Assembly (NCBI RefSeq): GCF_012641335.1
Contig: NZ_JABAID010000003.1
Span: forward strand, 186,001-250,000
DNA from: Novosphingobium sp. ERN07
GTDB taxonomy: Bacteria > Pseudomonadota > Alphaproteobacteria > Sphingomonadales > Sphingomonadaceae
Direction: 5' to 3'
Length of the DNA stretch: 64,000 nt
Made by a program: the position numbers and the translations under genes. Positions 43,700-52,335 of this stretch are shown in pieces. A model generated the notes under the pieces. The model did no database searches. It saw nothing but the letters and a program-made list of their open reading frames with translations, and was not told where the DNA came from. Position 1 is the stretch's first letter. Each line of letters starts with the position of its first letter.

Positions 43700-45784
43700 A
43701 GCCGCTGTCCGGCCATCGCGTTGCCATGCTCGGCCAGATGGAAGGCCGCGCGCTGGCACGCTTTCTGGCCTCGCTCGGCGCAGACCTTGGCGGGCCGGTG
43801 GAAGGCGCGTCGTTCGTAATCGATGACCTCGGCCTCGAAGCGCTGGGAGGTGTCGCTATCCCCGAAAGCGCTATCCACGTTTCGGTTACGCCCTTCGGTT
43901 CGGGTGGCCCGCGCAGCACATGGCAGGGTGGCGAACTTGTCGCCTCGGCAATGGGCGGGGCCTTGCGCGTGACCGGCGAACACGGTCTGCCCCCGGTGAA
44001 GGAAGCGGGCGATGCTTGCACTTTTCACGCAGGCATGGTGGCCGCATCGGGCGCGCTGGCCGCGCACTATGCGCGCGGTTCGCACGGAAAGGGGCAGCAT
44101 GTAGACGTGTCGATTCAGCAGGTTGCTTTCAGCCGCAATTTCAACGGCGTGCTGGTCTGGCAGTTCGATCAGCGCAAGCTGGTGCGGGTCGGCGGTGCGC
44201 TCGTCTATGGGAAGGCCACCGTGCGCGCGATCTGGAAGCTTGCCGATGGCTGGTGCTTCCATTCGCTGATGACCGGTCGCCTCGGCGCGCCCGCCAATCA
44301 GGCGCTGTCGGATTGGATTGACGAAGTGGGGATGCCCAACCCGCTGGCGGGCACCGACTGGCTTTCCTACAACCGCTCGACGCTCCCCGCTGAAGCCCGC
44401 GCCGTGTGGGAAGCGGCCATGGCGGCGTTCTTCCTTTCCCGCACCAAGCACGAAATCGCCACCGAAGGGTTGCGTCGAGGCATCAACGCCTGCGTGGCCA
44501 ACGAACCGGCAGATGTGCTGGCCGACCCGATCTGGCGGCGCGCGGCTTCTTCAATACGGCAGACGGCTTGCCGACGCGCTTCGCTACGTTCCGTGAAGGA
44601 ACAGCACAAGTCGCCGCGCCCGCGATTCACACCGGCACCCGCCCCGGCCCGCTTTCAGGCGTGAAAGTGCTCGATTTTGCTTGGGCACTGGTGGGTTCCA
44701 TCACCACCAAGACGCTGGGCGATCTGGGCGCGGAGATCGTCAAGATCGAAACCCGCACCCGCCCCGATCTGGCCCGGCTCGATGTGCAGGTCTCGGCCTC
44801 AAAGCCCGGAAACTGGGACGACAAGCCTTGGTTCGCGCACCTCAACACCTCAAAGCGCAGCCTTTCGCTCAACATGAAGAAGCCAGAGGCGCGCGAACTG
44901 ATCGATCCGCTCATTGATTGGGCCGATGTGGTGGTGGAGAATTTCTCCCCCGGCACGATGGCCAAGCTGGGGCTGGATTACGATAGCCTCGCCGCGCGCA
45001 ATCCCGTCATCGTGATGTTATCGGGCAGCGTGTTCGGCCAGACCGGCCCGATGGCACAGGAATAGGGCGTCGACGGCACGGGCGGCGCGCTTTCGGGGCG
45101 CACGTTCCTCACTGGATGGGCGACCCGTGACCCGGTAATTCCCGGCGCGGTGCCGTTTGGCGATGTGATGGTGCCCTATGTCATGGCGGGGCGGGCGTGG
45201 CAGGCGCGTTGCAGCATCGGCGCGAAACCGGGCGCGGGTGCCATATCGACGCTTCTATGTATGAAATCTGCGTGCAGCAGATGCGCGATTATCTGGCGCA
45301 AGCCAAGCGCGGCGAACGCCCGCAGCGCATGGGCAATGGCGATGCACGCGTGTTCTGCCAGGACGTTTTGCCCGCCGCCGGGGATGACCGTTGGGTTGCC
45401 ATTTCGTGCCCGACGCAGGCTGACCACGCAAAGCTGCTGGCGCTGAGGGGGCCAGACATCGCCGCGTGGACCGCCGTTCGGGAAGACCATGCCATCGCCG
45501 CCGAACTGCAGTCGCACGGGATCGCCTGCGAGGTTGTGCAGGATTGCGAAGATATGATCGATCGTGATGCTCAACTGATCGGGCGCGGGGCGCTGGTCAC
45601 GCTCGATCATCCGCTGCTCGGTCCCTTCGGCCACATCGCCACGCCGACCCGCTTTTCGCGCGATCGGTTCACCCCGCTCGGCGCGCCCGGCATGGGTGAG
45701 CATGTATCTGAAATCGCACGCGATCTTTGTGGCCTGTCAGAGGCCCGGATTGCCGAGCTAGACCAGGCAGGAGTCTTCCAGTGA
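43696..45784 (+). pseudogene. Two-domain CaiB/BaiF (class III) CoA-transferase, broken three times
   Basis: It starts MKPLSGHRVAMLGQMEGRAL and has two CaiB-like halves. The second opens with PGPLSGVKVLDFAWALVGS and then FAHLNTSKRSLSLNMKK, the family signature. Breaks: a one-base loss near 44530 (between DVLADP and LAARGFFNTADG), TAG at 45063-45065 (MAQE, stop, GVDGTGGALSG, where Trp is expected), and a frameshift near 45190 ahead of AGALQHRRETGRGCHIDASM. The last part is then open to TGA at 45784. The gene sits between two dehydratase subunits, as FldA does in phenyllactate operons. Confidence 0.8.
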
Positions 45785-47031
45785 GCGCCGCTACCCCGAA
45801 AACATTGGGCACCCCATCGGGCCAGCGCAGCCGCAAGGATCTGGCCTGCACCCCCGCTGCCAGCGCCTATCAAAAGCAGTTCGGCGCGGACCTTCGCCGC
45901 CGCGTGGTGGATGAAGGCGAACCCTTTGCCATCGTGCAGGCCGATACCCCGCACGAGATTTTTCACGTGATGGGCATCCCCATCATCACCAACCAGTGGT
46001 GGTCGGCCTACATTTCCGCTAAGCAGCTTTCCAACCACTATTTCGAGGTGATGGCGCAGGCCGGTTACCCGAAGAACAGTTGCAAATACTGCTCACTGGG
46101 CCTTGCCTGCACGCTGGCCAATGACCCAAAAACCGCGCCGTGGGGCGGCTTGCCCAAACCTACCGTGCTGGTGGCGCGGATGACCTGCGACTGCATCCAG
46201 CACGTGTTCGGCCAGTGGGCCGATCCGCTGGGCAGCGAGTTTTTCCCGATGGAAGCGCTCGCGAGGGAACACAAGGATCCGCGCTGGTTCGCCCATTCGA
46301 AGGACCAGTTGGAACAGGTCTACGACCCAGAACGTATCGCGCTGGCCGTTAGCGAAATGCGCGATCTCATTGCGCTGCTGGAAAACCGCACGGGCCGCAA
46401 ATTCGACGAGGCCAAGCTGCATTACCTGATGGAGCCGATCAACGAGCAGGAAGGCTATATTTGGGAAGCCGCGCAGGTCATCGGCGATGCGCAGCCTTCC
46501 CCGGTTTCCATTGCAGAACAGATACCTAACACGATGATTCCGCAATGGCATCTCGGTTCCGACTGGGCCGTGAACCACGGCAAACGCTTCCGCGACGAGG
46601 TGATGGAGCGCATCGCTTCCGGCGCGGGCAGCGCTGCGAACGAGAAGATCCGCCTGATGTGGATCGGTGCGGGCGTGTGGCACGAGCCCGTCTTTTATCA
46701 AGCACTTGAAGGGCGAATGGGCGCGGTCTTCGTCTGGTCGATGTACATGCCTTTCACCAGCCCGCAATACATCCGCGAAGTGCAGGGGCGCCCGATGGAA
46801 GCGCTGGCCAGCCGCGTCTGTTCGATGAACGAAGTGCTGCACCTTCCGCCGTGGATGAACGGTTGGATGACGAGCGAGGCGGAGCGGTGCGGGATTGATG
46901 CCTGCGTGGTGCTGCTGCCGCTGGAGAACCGCCTGTCGCAATCGAGGACGAAAATCACGGCCGAGGCGTTGGAAAAGGCGGGCGTGTCGGTGCTGATGAT
47001 CGATGCCGATATGGTCGATGCGGGCAACTAG
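45781..47031 (+). CDS. 2-hydroxyacyl-CoA dehydratase-family subunit (HgdB/BcrB/FldB type), intact
   Basis: A 416-residue protein from GTG 45781, whose GTGA overlaps the CoA-transferase stop. It has the HGD-D fold pattern: ADTPHEIFHVMGIPIITNQW, then GYPKNSCKYCSLGLACTLAN with cysteines for a [4Fe-4S] cluster, VARMTCDCIQHVF, and a C-terminal Rossmann-like half. Such subunits work in pairs, with an ATP-driven activator, in O2-sensitive radical dehydration or ring reduction. The paired subunit upstream is broken and no activator is seen, so this copy is probably orphaned. Alternative: subunit of a benzoyl-CoA-reductase-like enzyme. Confidence 0.8.
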   Translation: MSAATPKTLGTPSGQRSRKDLACTPAASAYQKQFGADLRRRVVDEGEPFAIVQADTPHEIFHVMGIPIITNQWWSAYISAKQLSNHYFEVMAQAGYPKNSCKYCSLGLACTLANDPKTAPWGGLPKPTVLVARMTCDCIQHVFGQWADPLGSEFFPMEALAREHKDPRWFAHSKDQLEQVYDPERIALAVSEMRDLIALLENRTGRKFDEAKLHYLMEPINEQEGYIWEAAQVIGDAQPSPVSIAEQIPNTMIPQWHLGSDWAVNHGKRFRDEVMERIASGAGSAANEKIRLMWIGAGVWHEPVFYQALEGRMGAVFVWSMYMPFTSPQYIREVQGRPMEALASRVCSMNEVLHLPPWMNGWMTSEAERCGIDACVVLLPLENRLSQSRTKITAEALEKAGVSVLMIDADMVDAGN

Positions 47032-47087
47032 GACCATGACAGGATGGTTGGCACGGTAGCGGGCTTTCTGGTGCAGCGGGGGCTGGC

Positions 47088-47483
47088 TTGAGACGCCTTG
47101 GTATCATCTTGGTGCTTCTAGGTGCACTTCAGACAGTACTGCTGTCTGGCTGCGCGCGCCCGGTGGAAACGGGCGTGACCGAGCTGGTCTCTGCCTCGCC
47201 CTACAGCCCCAATCACCCGTTTTCCAAGGCCGATCAGTAATGGATGGCCTTCGTCGAAAATCAATCTGGCGGGCGGTTGAAGATCAAGCCGGTATGGTCT
47301 GGCGCGCTGCTTTCGTCCGACATGTCGATGGAGGAACTGCGCCACGGCGTGGCCGATATCAGGCTGGTCACGCCGATTTATATGCGCGGCGCCACGCACC
47401 CGGTCAAAAGTCTGGACGATATCAAGGGCCTGCGCATTCGCGCGCCGACCGAACTGCTGAGCGTGCTGGATTCGCTGGGCGTG
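47088..47483 (+). pseudogene. TRAP transporter substrate-binding lipoprotein (DctP type), deleted
   Basis: From TTG 47088 the frame gives a lipoprotein signal (RRLGIILVLLGALQTVLLSGC) with lipobox LSGC, then VSASPYSPNHPFSKADQ, TAA at 47238-47240, and on in the same frame WMAFVENQSGGRLKIKPVW. This is the DctP N-terminus. YMRGATH is followed directly by PVKSLDDIKGLRIRAP, so about 75 family residues are missing from the middle. At 47483 the frame runs into a CoA-transferase tail. Confidence 0.78.
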
Positions 47484-47894
47484 GTGCAGCCACCCCAGTT
47501 TGCGGCATTAGCGCGGATCATGGTGCGCGAGGATTGGTTGAGCGATCCGCAATTTGCCGCGTCCGATGCCCGGCGCGTCAATTTCGATGCGATGCACGCA
47601 CAGCTTTCGGCGGTGTTCGCCACAGATACCGCTTCGGCGTGGGAAAAGCGGCTGAGCGACGCGGGCATTCCATGCGGCATGGTGCGCCGGGTGGATGAGG
47701 CGGCGGACCTAGCCGGAGACGCAGCGCTGATCGAACTGGCCATTCCGGGATTGCTGGAGGAGAAGGTGCGCATTCCGGGCGCGGGCTATCGCGTGGCGGG
47801 GCAACCAACGGTCCAAATCGGTGCGCCGCCGCGCCTTGATGCTGACCGGGCGAGCATTCTGGCGTGGCTGGCGGAGGGGTGCGAAAAGCCCTAA
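47484..47894 (+). pseudogene. CaiB/BaiF CoA-transferase C-terminal fragment fused in frame to DctP
   Basis: About 136 residues, QPPQFAALARIMVREDWLSD, then PQFAASDARRVNFDAMHAQL, then DAGIPCGMVRRVDEAADLAG, which is the C-terminal end of class III CoA-transferases. It carries no N-terminus of its own and continues the DctP reading frame without a stop, making a chimeric open frame from 47244 to 47894. It is probably the end of another CoA-transferase brought in by a deletion. Confidence 0.75.
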
Positions 47895-47962
47895 CCCTAG
47901 CCAGCACTATCGCGTGCATTATGAAGGACTTGAATAGCGCAAAACGCGCGGAGGCGTGAAAA

Positions 47963-47976
47963 TGCAAGCGCTTGCT
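47963..47976. promoter_or_regulatory. LacI-family-type operator TGCAAGCGCTTGCT
   Basis: GCAAGCGCTTGC (47964-47975) is a perfect 12-bp palindrome around AGCGCT, the half-site core of many LacI/GalR operators. It lies 65 bp before the CapA-family gene. The sequence TGATAGCGCTTGCA at 58667 shares the core. Confidence 0.6.
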
Positions 47977-48039
47977 AAAGCTGTCTATACGCGCTAGCTT
48001 GCCTACTATCATCACAACGATCGATCAGGGGAGGGCGTC

Positions 48040-49161
48040 TTGCGCCACACCGTGCTGGCAACCGGCGATCTTGCTATGGATCGTGACGATTATGACGCCT
48101 GTTTTGCCGGAACCGCCGATGTGCTGCGCGGTGCCGAGGTGGTGTTCGGGCAGCTTGAAACCAGCTTTGCCGAAAAGGGCGTGCGGCTGCCGCAGGCCCG
48201 CCATGCGGTGCTGGCCAAGCCCGATGGCGCGGCGGCGCTGGGGCGGGCGGGGTTCGATGTGTTATCGATGGCCGGCAATCATGTGATGGATTGGGGGCAC
48301 GATGCCTTTTTCGAAACGCGCACACATATCGAAGCGGCGGGGATGAGCGTGGTGGGTGCGGGCGCGAATATTGCCGAGGCGCGCCGCCCTGTGATCCGCA
48401 CGCTGCCCGATGGCACGCGGGTGGCATTCCTTGCCTATTCCAGCATCCTGCCGCATTCCTATTGGGCGGACGAGCGCCGCCCCGGCTGCGCGCCGATGCG
48501 GGCGTTTACGGTTTACGAACAGATCGAGCACGATCAGCCCGGCACGCCCGCACGAGTGCACACATACCCGCATCGCGAAGACCTTGCCGCGATGGAAGCC
48601 GATATCCGCGCGGCCAAGGCTGAGGCGGACGTGGTGCTGGTTTCGCACCACTGGGGCATCCATTTCGTGCGTGCGGTGATTGCCGATTATCAGCGCGATG
48701 TGGCGCGTGCGGCGATTGCCGCTGGGGCCGATGCGATCTTTGGCGGGCACGCGCATATCCTGAAAGGCTGCGAACTGATCGACGGCAAGCCCGTGTTCTA
48801 TTCGCTGTGCAACTTTGCCACCGATCTGGCGATGGACGAGGCGCACGCCAATTCGAAGAGTTTCAATGAGATCCGCGTGCTGGCCGAGGAATGGGAGCCG
48901 GACTTCGGCAGTCTTTACAACTTTCCCAAGGCGGCGCGGCTTTCGATGATCGCCAAGCTTGAGATTGCGGGGGGCAAAGTGCTGCGCGCAGGGGTACTGC
49001 CGCTGGTGATCGGGCGCGATGCCGTGCCGCGTCTGGCCGAGCCGGGCAGTGAAGATCACGCCGCCGTGGTCGATTACCTGAGCGCGGTAACGCAGGAAGC
49101 CGGATTGAACGCGCGCTATCGGAATGCGGATGACATGGTCGTGCTGGAAGCGGCGGCGTGA
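48040..49161 (+). CDS. CapA-family (metallophosphatase-like) protein
   Basis: A 373-residue CapA-family protein named for poly-gamma-glutamate synthesis but now seen in many roles. The metallophosphoesterase-like motifs are present: TGDLAMDR, GQLETSF, SMAGNHVMDWG, VLVSHHWGIHF and FGGHAHILKGCELIDGKPVFY. No signal peptide is evident. The start is TTG with GGAGGG upstream. Its stop overlaps the GTG of the next gene by one base pair step (GTGA), and that gene overlaps PrpD likewise, so the three genes form one operon behind the LacI-type operator. Confidence 0.82.
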   Translation: MRHTVLATGDLAMDRDDYDACFAGTADVLRGAEVVFGQLETSFAEKGVRLPQARHAVLAKPDGAAALGRAGFDVLSMAGNHVMDWGHDAFFETRTHIEAAGMSVVGAGANIAEARRPVIRTLPDGTRVAFLAYSSILPHSYWADERRPGCAPMRAFTVYEQIEHDQPGTPARVHTYPHREDLAAMEADIRAAKAEADVVLVSHHWGIHFVRAVIADYQRDVARAAIAAGADAIFGGHAHILKGCELIDGKPVFYSLCNFATDLAMDEAHANSKSFNEIRVLAEEWEPDFGSLYNFPKAARLSMIAKLEIAGGKVLRAGVLPLVIGRDAVPRLAEPGSEDHAAVVDYLSAVTQEAGLNARYRNADDMVVLEAAA

Positions 49162-50198
49162 AGGGGCGGGGTGCAGGCTTTCCGCTGGAAGGGTTCGTTT
49201 TCCTTTATCTGCTGGCCTATTTGCCCAATGTGATCGTGACGAAGCTGGTCACGTCGATGCCTCACGCGGGGCTAGGTAGGCCGCTGACCGGGCTGGAAAC
49301 GCTGCCCGCATCGCTGATCATCAACATGGTGCTGACCTGGGGGTTCATCTGGATTTCGGGTTGGCACCGGGACGCCAACAAGGTTTCGGTGGGGCCGGTG
49401 CGGGTGCCGTTCCCCACGCGCTATACCTTTCTTTCAGGCATTGGCACGGCGTTGGTGCTGTTCACGGTGCCGCTCAGCTTTACGATTCCCGATGTGAGCA
49501 TTCCGTTCATCCAGTTGATCATGCGCGGCGATATCCTGATCATTGCGCCGCTGGTTGATGTGATGTTTGGCCGCCGTGTGCGCTGGTGGAGCTGGACCGC
49601 GCTCGGACTGGTGCTGTTCGGCCTTGTCATCGCGCTGTCCGACCGGGGTGGTTTGAAACTGCCGCCCATCGCGATCCTTACCGTGGTGCTTTACACCGTG
49701 GGCTATTTCCTGCGGCTCTATGTGATGACCAAGATTTCGAAGAGCGGCGATCCGGCATCGGTGCGGCGCTATTTCGTGGAAGAGAAGATGATCGCGCTGC
49801 CGCTGTCGGTGGTGATCTTGGGGATCATCTCGGCCAGCGGAATTGGCGGGCACCAGAGTGGGCAGGCCGGCGAACTTGCGTGGGGCTTTATCGGGGTGTG
49901 GAGCGATCCGGTGCTGCTGGACCTGTTCTGGATCGGCGCGACGCTGACGGTGATATCAGTGCTGGCGATCATCATCCTGCTGGACCCGCGCGAGAATGCC
50001 TATTGCGTGCCGCTGGAACGCGCGGCGAGCCTTGTGGCAGGGATTGGCGGATCGGTGTTGCTGGCGTGGTTCTGGGGCCTGCGGATGCCGCGCGATGCGG
50101 AACTGGTGGGTGCGGGTGTTCTGGTTGCGGCTATCGTGCTGCTATCGCTCGCCCCGCGCTTTGCCGCAAAGCGTGAAGCCTTGAGCGAGGGCGCATGA
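49158..50198 (+). CDS. Multi-pass membrane protein, EamA/DMT-like
   Basis: A 346-residue protein with about ten hydrophobic helices (for example FVFLYLLAYLPNVIVTKLV, ASLIINMVLTWGFIWISGW, WWSWTALGLVLFGLVIALS, LDLFWIGATLTVISVLAIII), a layout like drug/metabolite-transporter (EamA) proteins. It has no clear repeat signature, so the family is uncertain. Sandwiched between CapA and MmgE/PrpD in a coupled operon, it may export or import the compound processed there. The start is GTG (GTGA overlap). Confidence 0.7.
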   Translation: MKGRGAGFPLEGFVFLYLLAYLPNVIVTKLVTSMPHAGLGRPLTGLETLPASLIINMVLTWGFIWISGWHRDANKVSVGPVRVPFPTRYTFLSGIGTALVLFTVPLSFTIPDVSIPFIQLIMRGDILIIAPLVDVMFGRRVRWWSWTALGLVLFGLVIALSDRGGLKLPPIAILTVVLYTVGYFLRLYVMTKISKSGDPASVRRYFVEEKMIALPLSVVILGIISASGIGGHQSGQAGELAWGFIGVWSDPVLLDLFWIGATLTVISVLAIIILLDPRENAYCVPLERAASLVAGIGGSVLLAWFWGLRMPRDAELVGAGVLVAAIVLLSLAPRFAAKREALSEGA

Positions 50199-51565
50199 TG
50201 GCGGGTGTGAGCGATATCGTCGCCGCGCATATTGCCACGGCCCGATGGGACACGTTGCCTGAAGCGGCGCGGGAAGGCGCGCGGCGGGTGCTGCTGGATG
50301 CCGTGGGCGTGACCTATGCCGCCAGCGGGCTTTCGCCCGAAGCCGCGCCGTTTCTTGCGCTGGCGCGGACAAACGGGGCGGGGCCTTGCGCGATATTGGG
50401 CACGGCGGAGCGGGTGCAGCCGCTGGGCGCGGCGCTGGCCAATGGCGCACTGGCCCATGCGGTGGATTATGAGGATGCGTTCGACCGCGCGCCTGCCCAT
50501 CCCAATGCTTCGCTGGTGCCGGTGCTGCTGGCTTTGGCGCAGTCAGAGGGCACGGTGGATGGGCGGCGTTTCCTGACTGCGCTGGCGGTGGGTGGCGATG
50601 TGGCGTGCCGCATTGCGCTGTCGCTGCGGCAGCCGATGGAGCAGGGCGGGTGGTATCCGCCGCCGATTGTGGCCGCGTTTGGTGCGGTGGCGGGGGCGGC
50701 GAACCTGCTGGGGTTGAGCGCGCAGCAGGTGAAGGACGCGCTGTCGCTTACCCTGTGTCAGGTGACGATGCCCGGTGAAATCAAGCACAGCCGCCGCACC
50801 GTGCTACGCGCGGTGCGTGAGGCTTTTCCGGCGCAGGCGGCGTTGACGGCAGCGTTGCTGGCGCGCGAGGGCGTGGCAGGGTTCGAAACGCCGCTTGAGG
50901 GCCAGTCCGGCTTCTACGCGCTCTATGCCGGTGGGCAGTTCGCGGCGGAAGACCTGAGCGAGCGGTTGGGCGCTCACTATTGGGGTGCCGAGTTGACGTT
51001 CAAGCCGTGGCCGAGTTGCCGGGGCACGCATCCGTTCATCGAAATGGCGCTCGATCTGGCGGGGCGGCATGGGTTTGGCGCGGGGGATGTGGCATCGGTG
51101 GATGTCATGGTCGATGATGTGCAGGCTATGCTGGTGGAACCGCTGGAGCGCAAGCAGGCCCCGGCGGTGGCGATTGATGCCAAGTTCTCAATCCCGTTCA
51201 CAACCGCGTTGGCACTGGTGCGCGGGGGCGTGCGGCTCGATTCCTTCGGGCCGGAAAGCCTTGGCGATCCCCAGATTCTGGGGCTGGCGGCCAAAGTGCG
51301 GCCTGTGGCGGTGGCAAAGCCCGATTGGCAGCGCGGCGTGGGTGGGGCCATGCGCATCACGCTGAACGATGGCACTGCACATGAGGCGTTCGTTGCCAAT
51401 GCGCTGGGGTGCCCGGACTGTCCGCTTTCGGACATGGCGCAGCGTGAGAAGTTCGTCGATTGCCTGTCGCGCGCAGCCATGCCGGTGGCGCGGGGAGCGG
51501 CAGAGGTTCTGGCGAACCGCATCCTGTCATTGCAGGATTGCGCGGACGTGGGCCGGCTGTTCTAG
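50195..51565 (+). CDS. MmgE/PrpD-family protein
   Basis: A 456-residue protein with the MmgE/PrpD signatures: RRVLLDAVGVTYAASGL, GALAHAVDYEDAFDRAPAHP, LLALAQSEGTVDGRRFLTAL, and FKPWPSCRGTHPFIEMALDL. The family includes 2-methylcitrate dehydratase and other dehydratases or isomerases (IDS epimerase, cis-aconitate decarboxylase) that act on carboxylic acids. Since no other methylcitrate gene is near, the substrate is probably not methylcitrate. It ends convergent with an OmpA-like gene, 4 bp overlapping. Confidence 0.87.
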   Translation: MMAGVSDIVAAHIATARWDTLPEAAREGARRVLLDAVGVTYAASGLSPEAAPFLALARTNGAGPCAILGTAERVQPLGAALANGALAHAVDYEDAFDRAPAHPNASLVPVLLALAQSEGTVDGRRFLTALAVGGDVACRIALSLRQPMEQGGWYPPPIVAAFGAVAGAANLLGLSAQQVKDALSLTLCQVTMPGEIKHSRRTVLRAVREAFPAQAALTAALLAREGVAGFETPLEGQSGFYALYAGGQFAAEDLSERLGAHYWGAELTFKPWPSCRGTHPFIEMALDLAGRHGFGAGDVASVDVMVDDVQAMLVEPLERKQAPAVAIDAKFSIPFTTALALVRGGVRLDSFGPESLGDPQILGLAAKVRPVAVAKPDWQRGVGGAMRITLNDGTAHEAFVANALGCPDCPLSDMAQREKFVDCLSRAAMPVARGAAEVLANRILSLQDCADVGRLF

Positions 51566-52335
51566 AAGACCGCGCGTATTTCCGCGCGGCGCTGGCTTTG
51601 CCACGGCAGGCCATCGGCTTCGGGTTCGTCGGTAGGCTGCGCAGCGACTTCCCACTTTGTTTCCACCGCCGTGCCGGGGACCAGCCTGCGCATGGTTTCG
51701 GCAATCGTTTCGGCGCGCTCCTGCGCGGCTTCGGGGCGTTCTGCGATGGTCACGCCGCTGACGGTTTCCGGCGCGGTCGCGGCAAAGCCCGTCACGATCA
51801 GCTTCTTCGGCTTTGCGGCCTTGATCCACGTTACGGCATTGTCGATCAGCCAGTCGTCATACTGGTAGACGAGGAAATCCTTGTCGAATTCGAAGTATAC
51901 CGGGAACACGCGCTCGGCATAGGGGCCGGGCGGAACGGCGCGTGCAACCGATAGCGGCGCGATGTTGCGCCTTGGCAAGGTATAGCGACGGCCCGGAAAG
52001 CCTTCAGCCGGGATCATGTGCCGCGTGCAGGGAATGTCGAGCCGCGATGTGCGCACCGGATCGAGCGCGGGCGCGCCACAGGGCTGCGCGGCATTGGCCG
52101 AGGGGCGGCCTTCGACCAGCACAGCGAAGTTCCAGTCGGGTTTGTAGGGGCTTTCGGTTACGTCCCAGCGCTTGCCATTTTCGCGGTCATCGGCCAGCCA
52201 GCAGCCCGATTTGCGCCCCGCGTCGGTATCGCGATAGACCGGGCAGGCCACGAAGCGCACCAACCCGGCGGTATCCTGCGCGGCTTGCGCCGATGTGGCG
52301 GCGCAGAGCGCGGCGAGGAGGGTGAGGCGCTTCAC
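51562..52335 (-). CDS. Exported protein with a C-terminal OmpA-like domain
   Basis: About 257 residues from GTG 52335, whose overlap with the previous stop (GTGA) marks a shared transcript with the peroxidase-like gene. A signal peptide (LLAALCAATSAQAA) precedes a region with two cysteine pairs (ACPVYRDTDAGRKSGCWL and PCGAPALDPVRTSRLDIPC). The last 100 residues (RVFPVYFEFDKDFLVYQYDD, then LIVTGFAATAPETVSGVTIA) resemble an OmpA/MotB peptidoglycan-binding domain. A role in anchoring an envelope electron-transfer unit is a guess. Confidence 0.65.
   Translation of the reverse strand: MKRLTLLAALCAATSAQAAQDTAGLVRFVACPVYRDTDAGRKSGCWLADDRENGKRWDVTESPYKPDWNFAVLVEGRPSANAAQPCGAPALDPVRTSRLDIPCTRHMIPAEGFPGRRYTLPRRNIAPLSVARAVPPGPYAERVFPVYFEFDKDFLVYQYDDWLIDNAVTWIKAAKPKKLIVTGFAATAPETVSGVTIAERPEAAQERAETIAETMRRLVPGTAVETKWEVAAQPTDEPEADGLPWQSQRRAEIRAVF

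Noticed and set aside
46093..47037. A 314-codon antisense frame opposite the dehydratase subunit
   Set aside because: No ribosome-binding site or domain, and the sense strand encodes a recognisable HGD-family protein with intact cysteine motif.
41388..47894. Stop-codon reassignment (TAG/TAA read as amino acids) to explain the many interrupted genes
   Set aside because: Stops include TAA and TAG at codons for Gln, Ser, Trp, Tyr and Glu, and neighbouring intact genes end with the same codons; frameshifts in the same genes also favour decay or sequence error.
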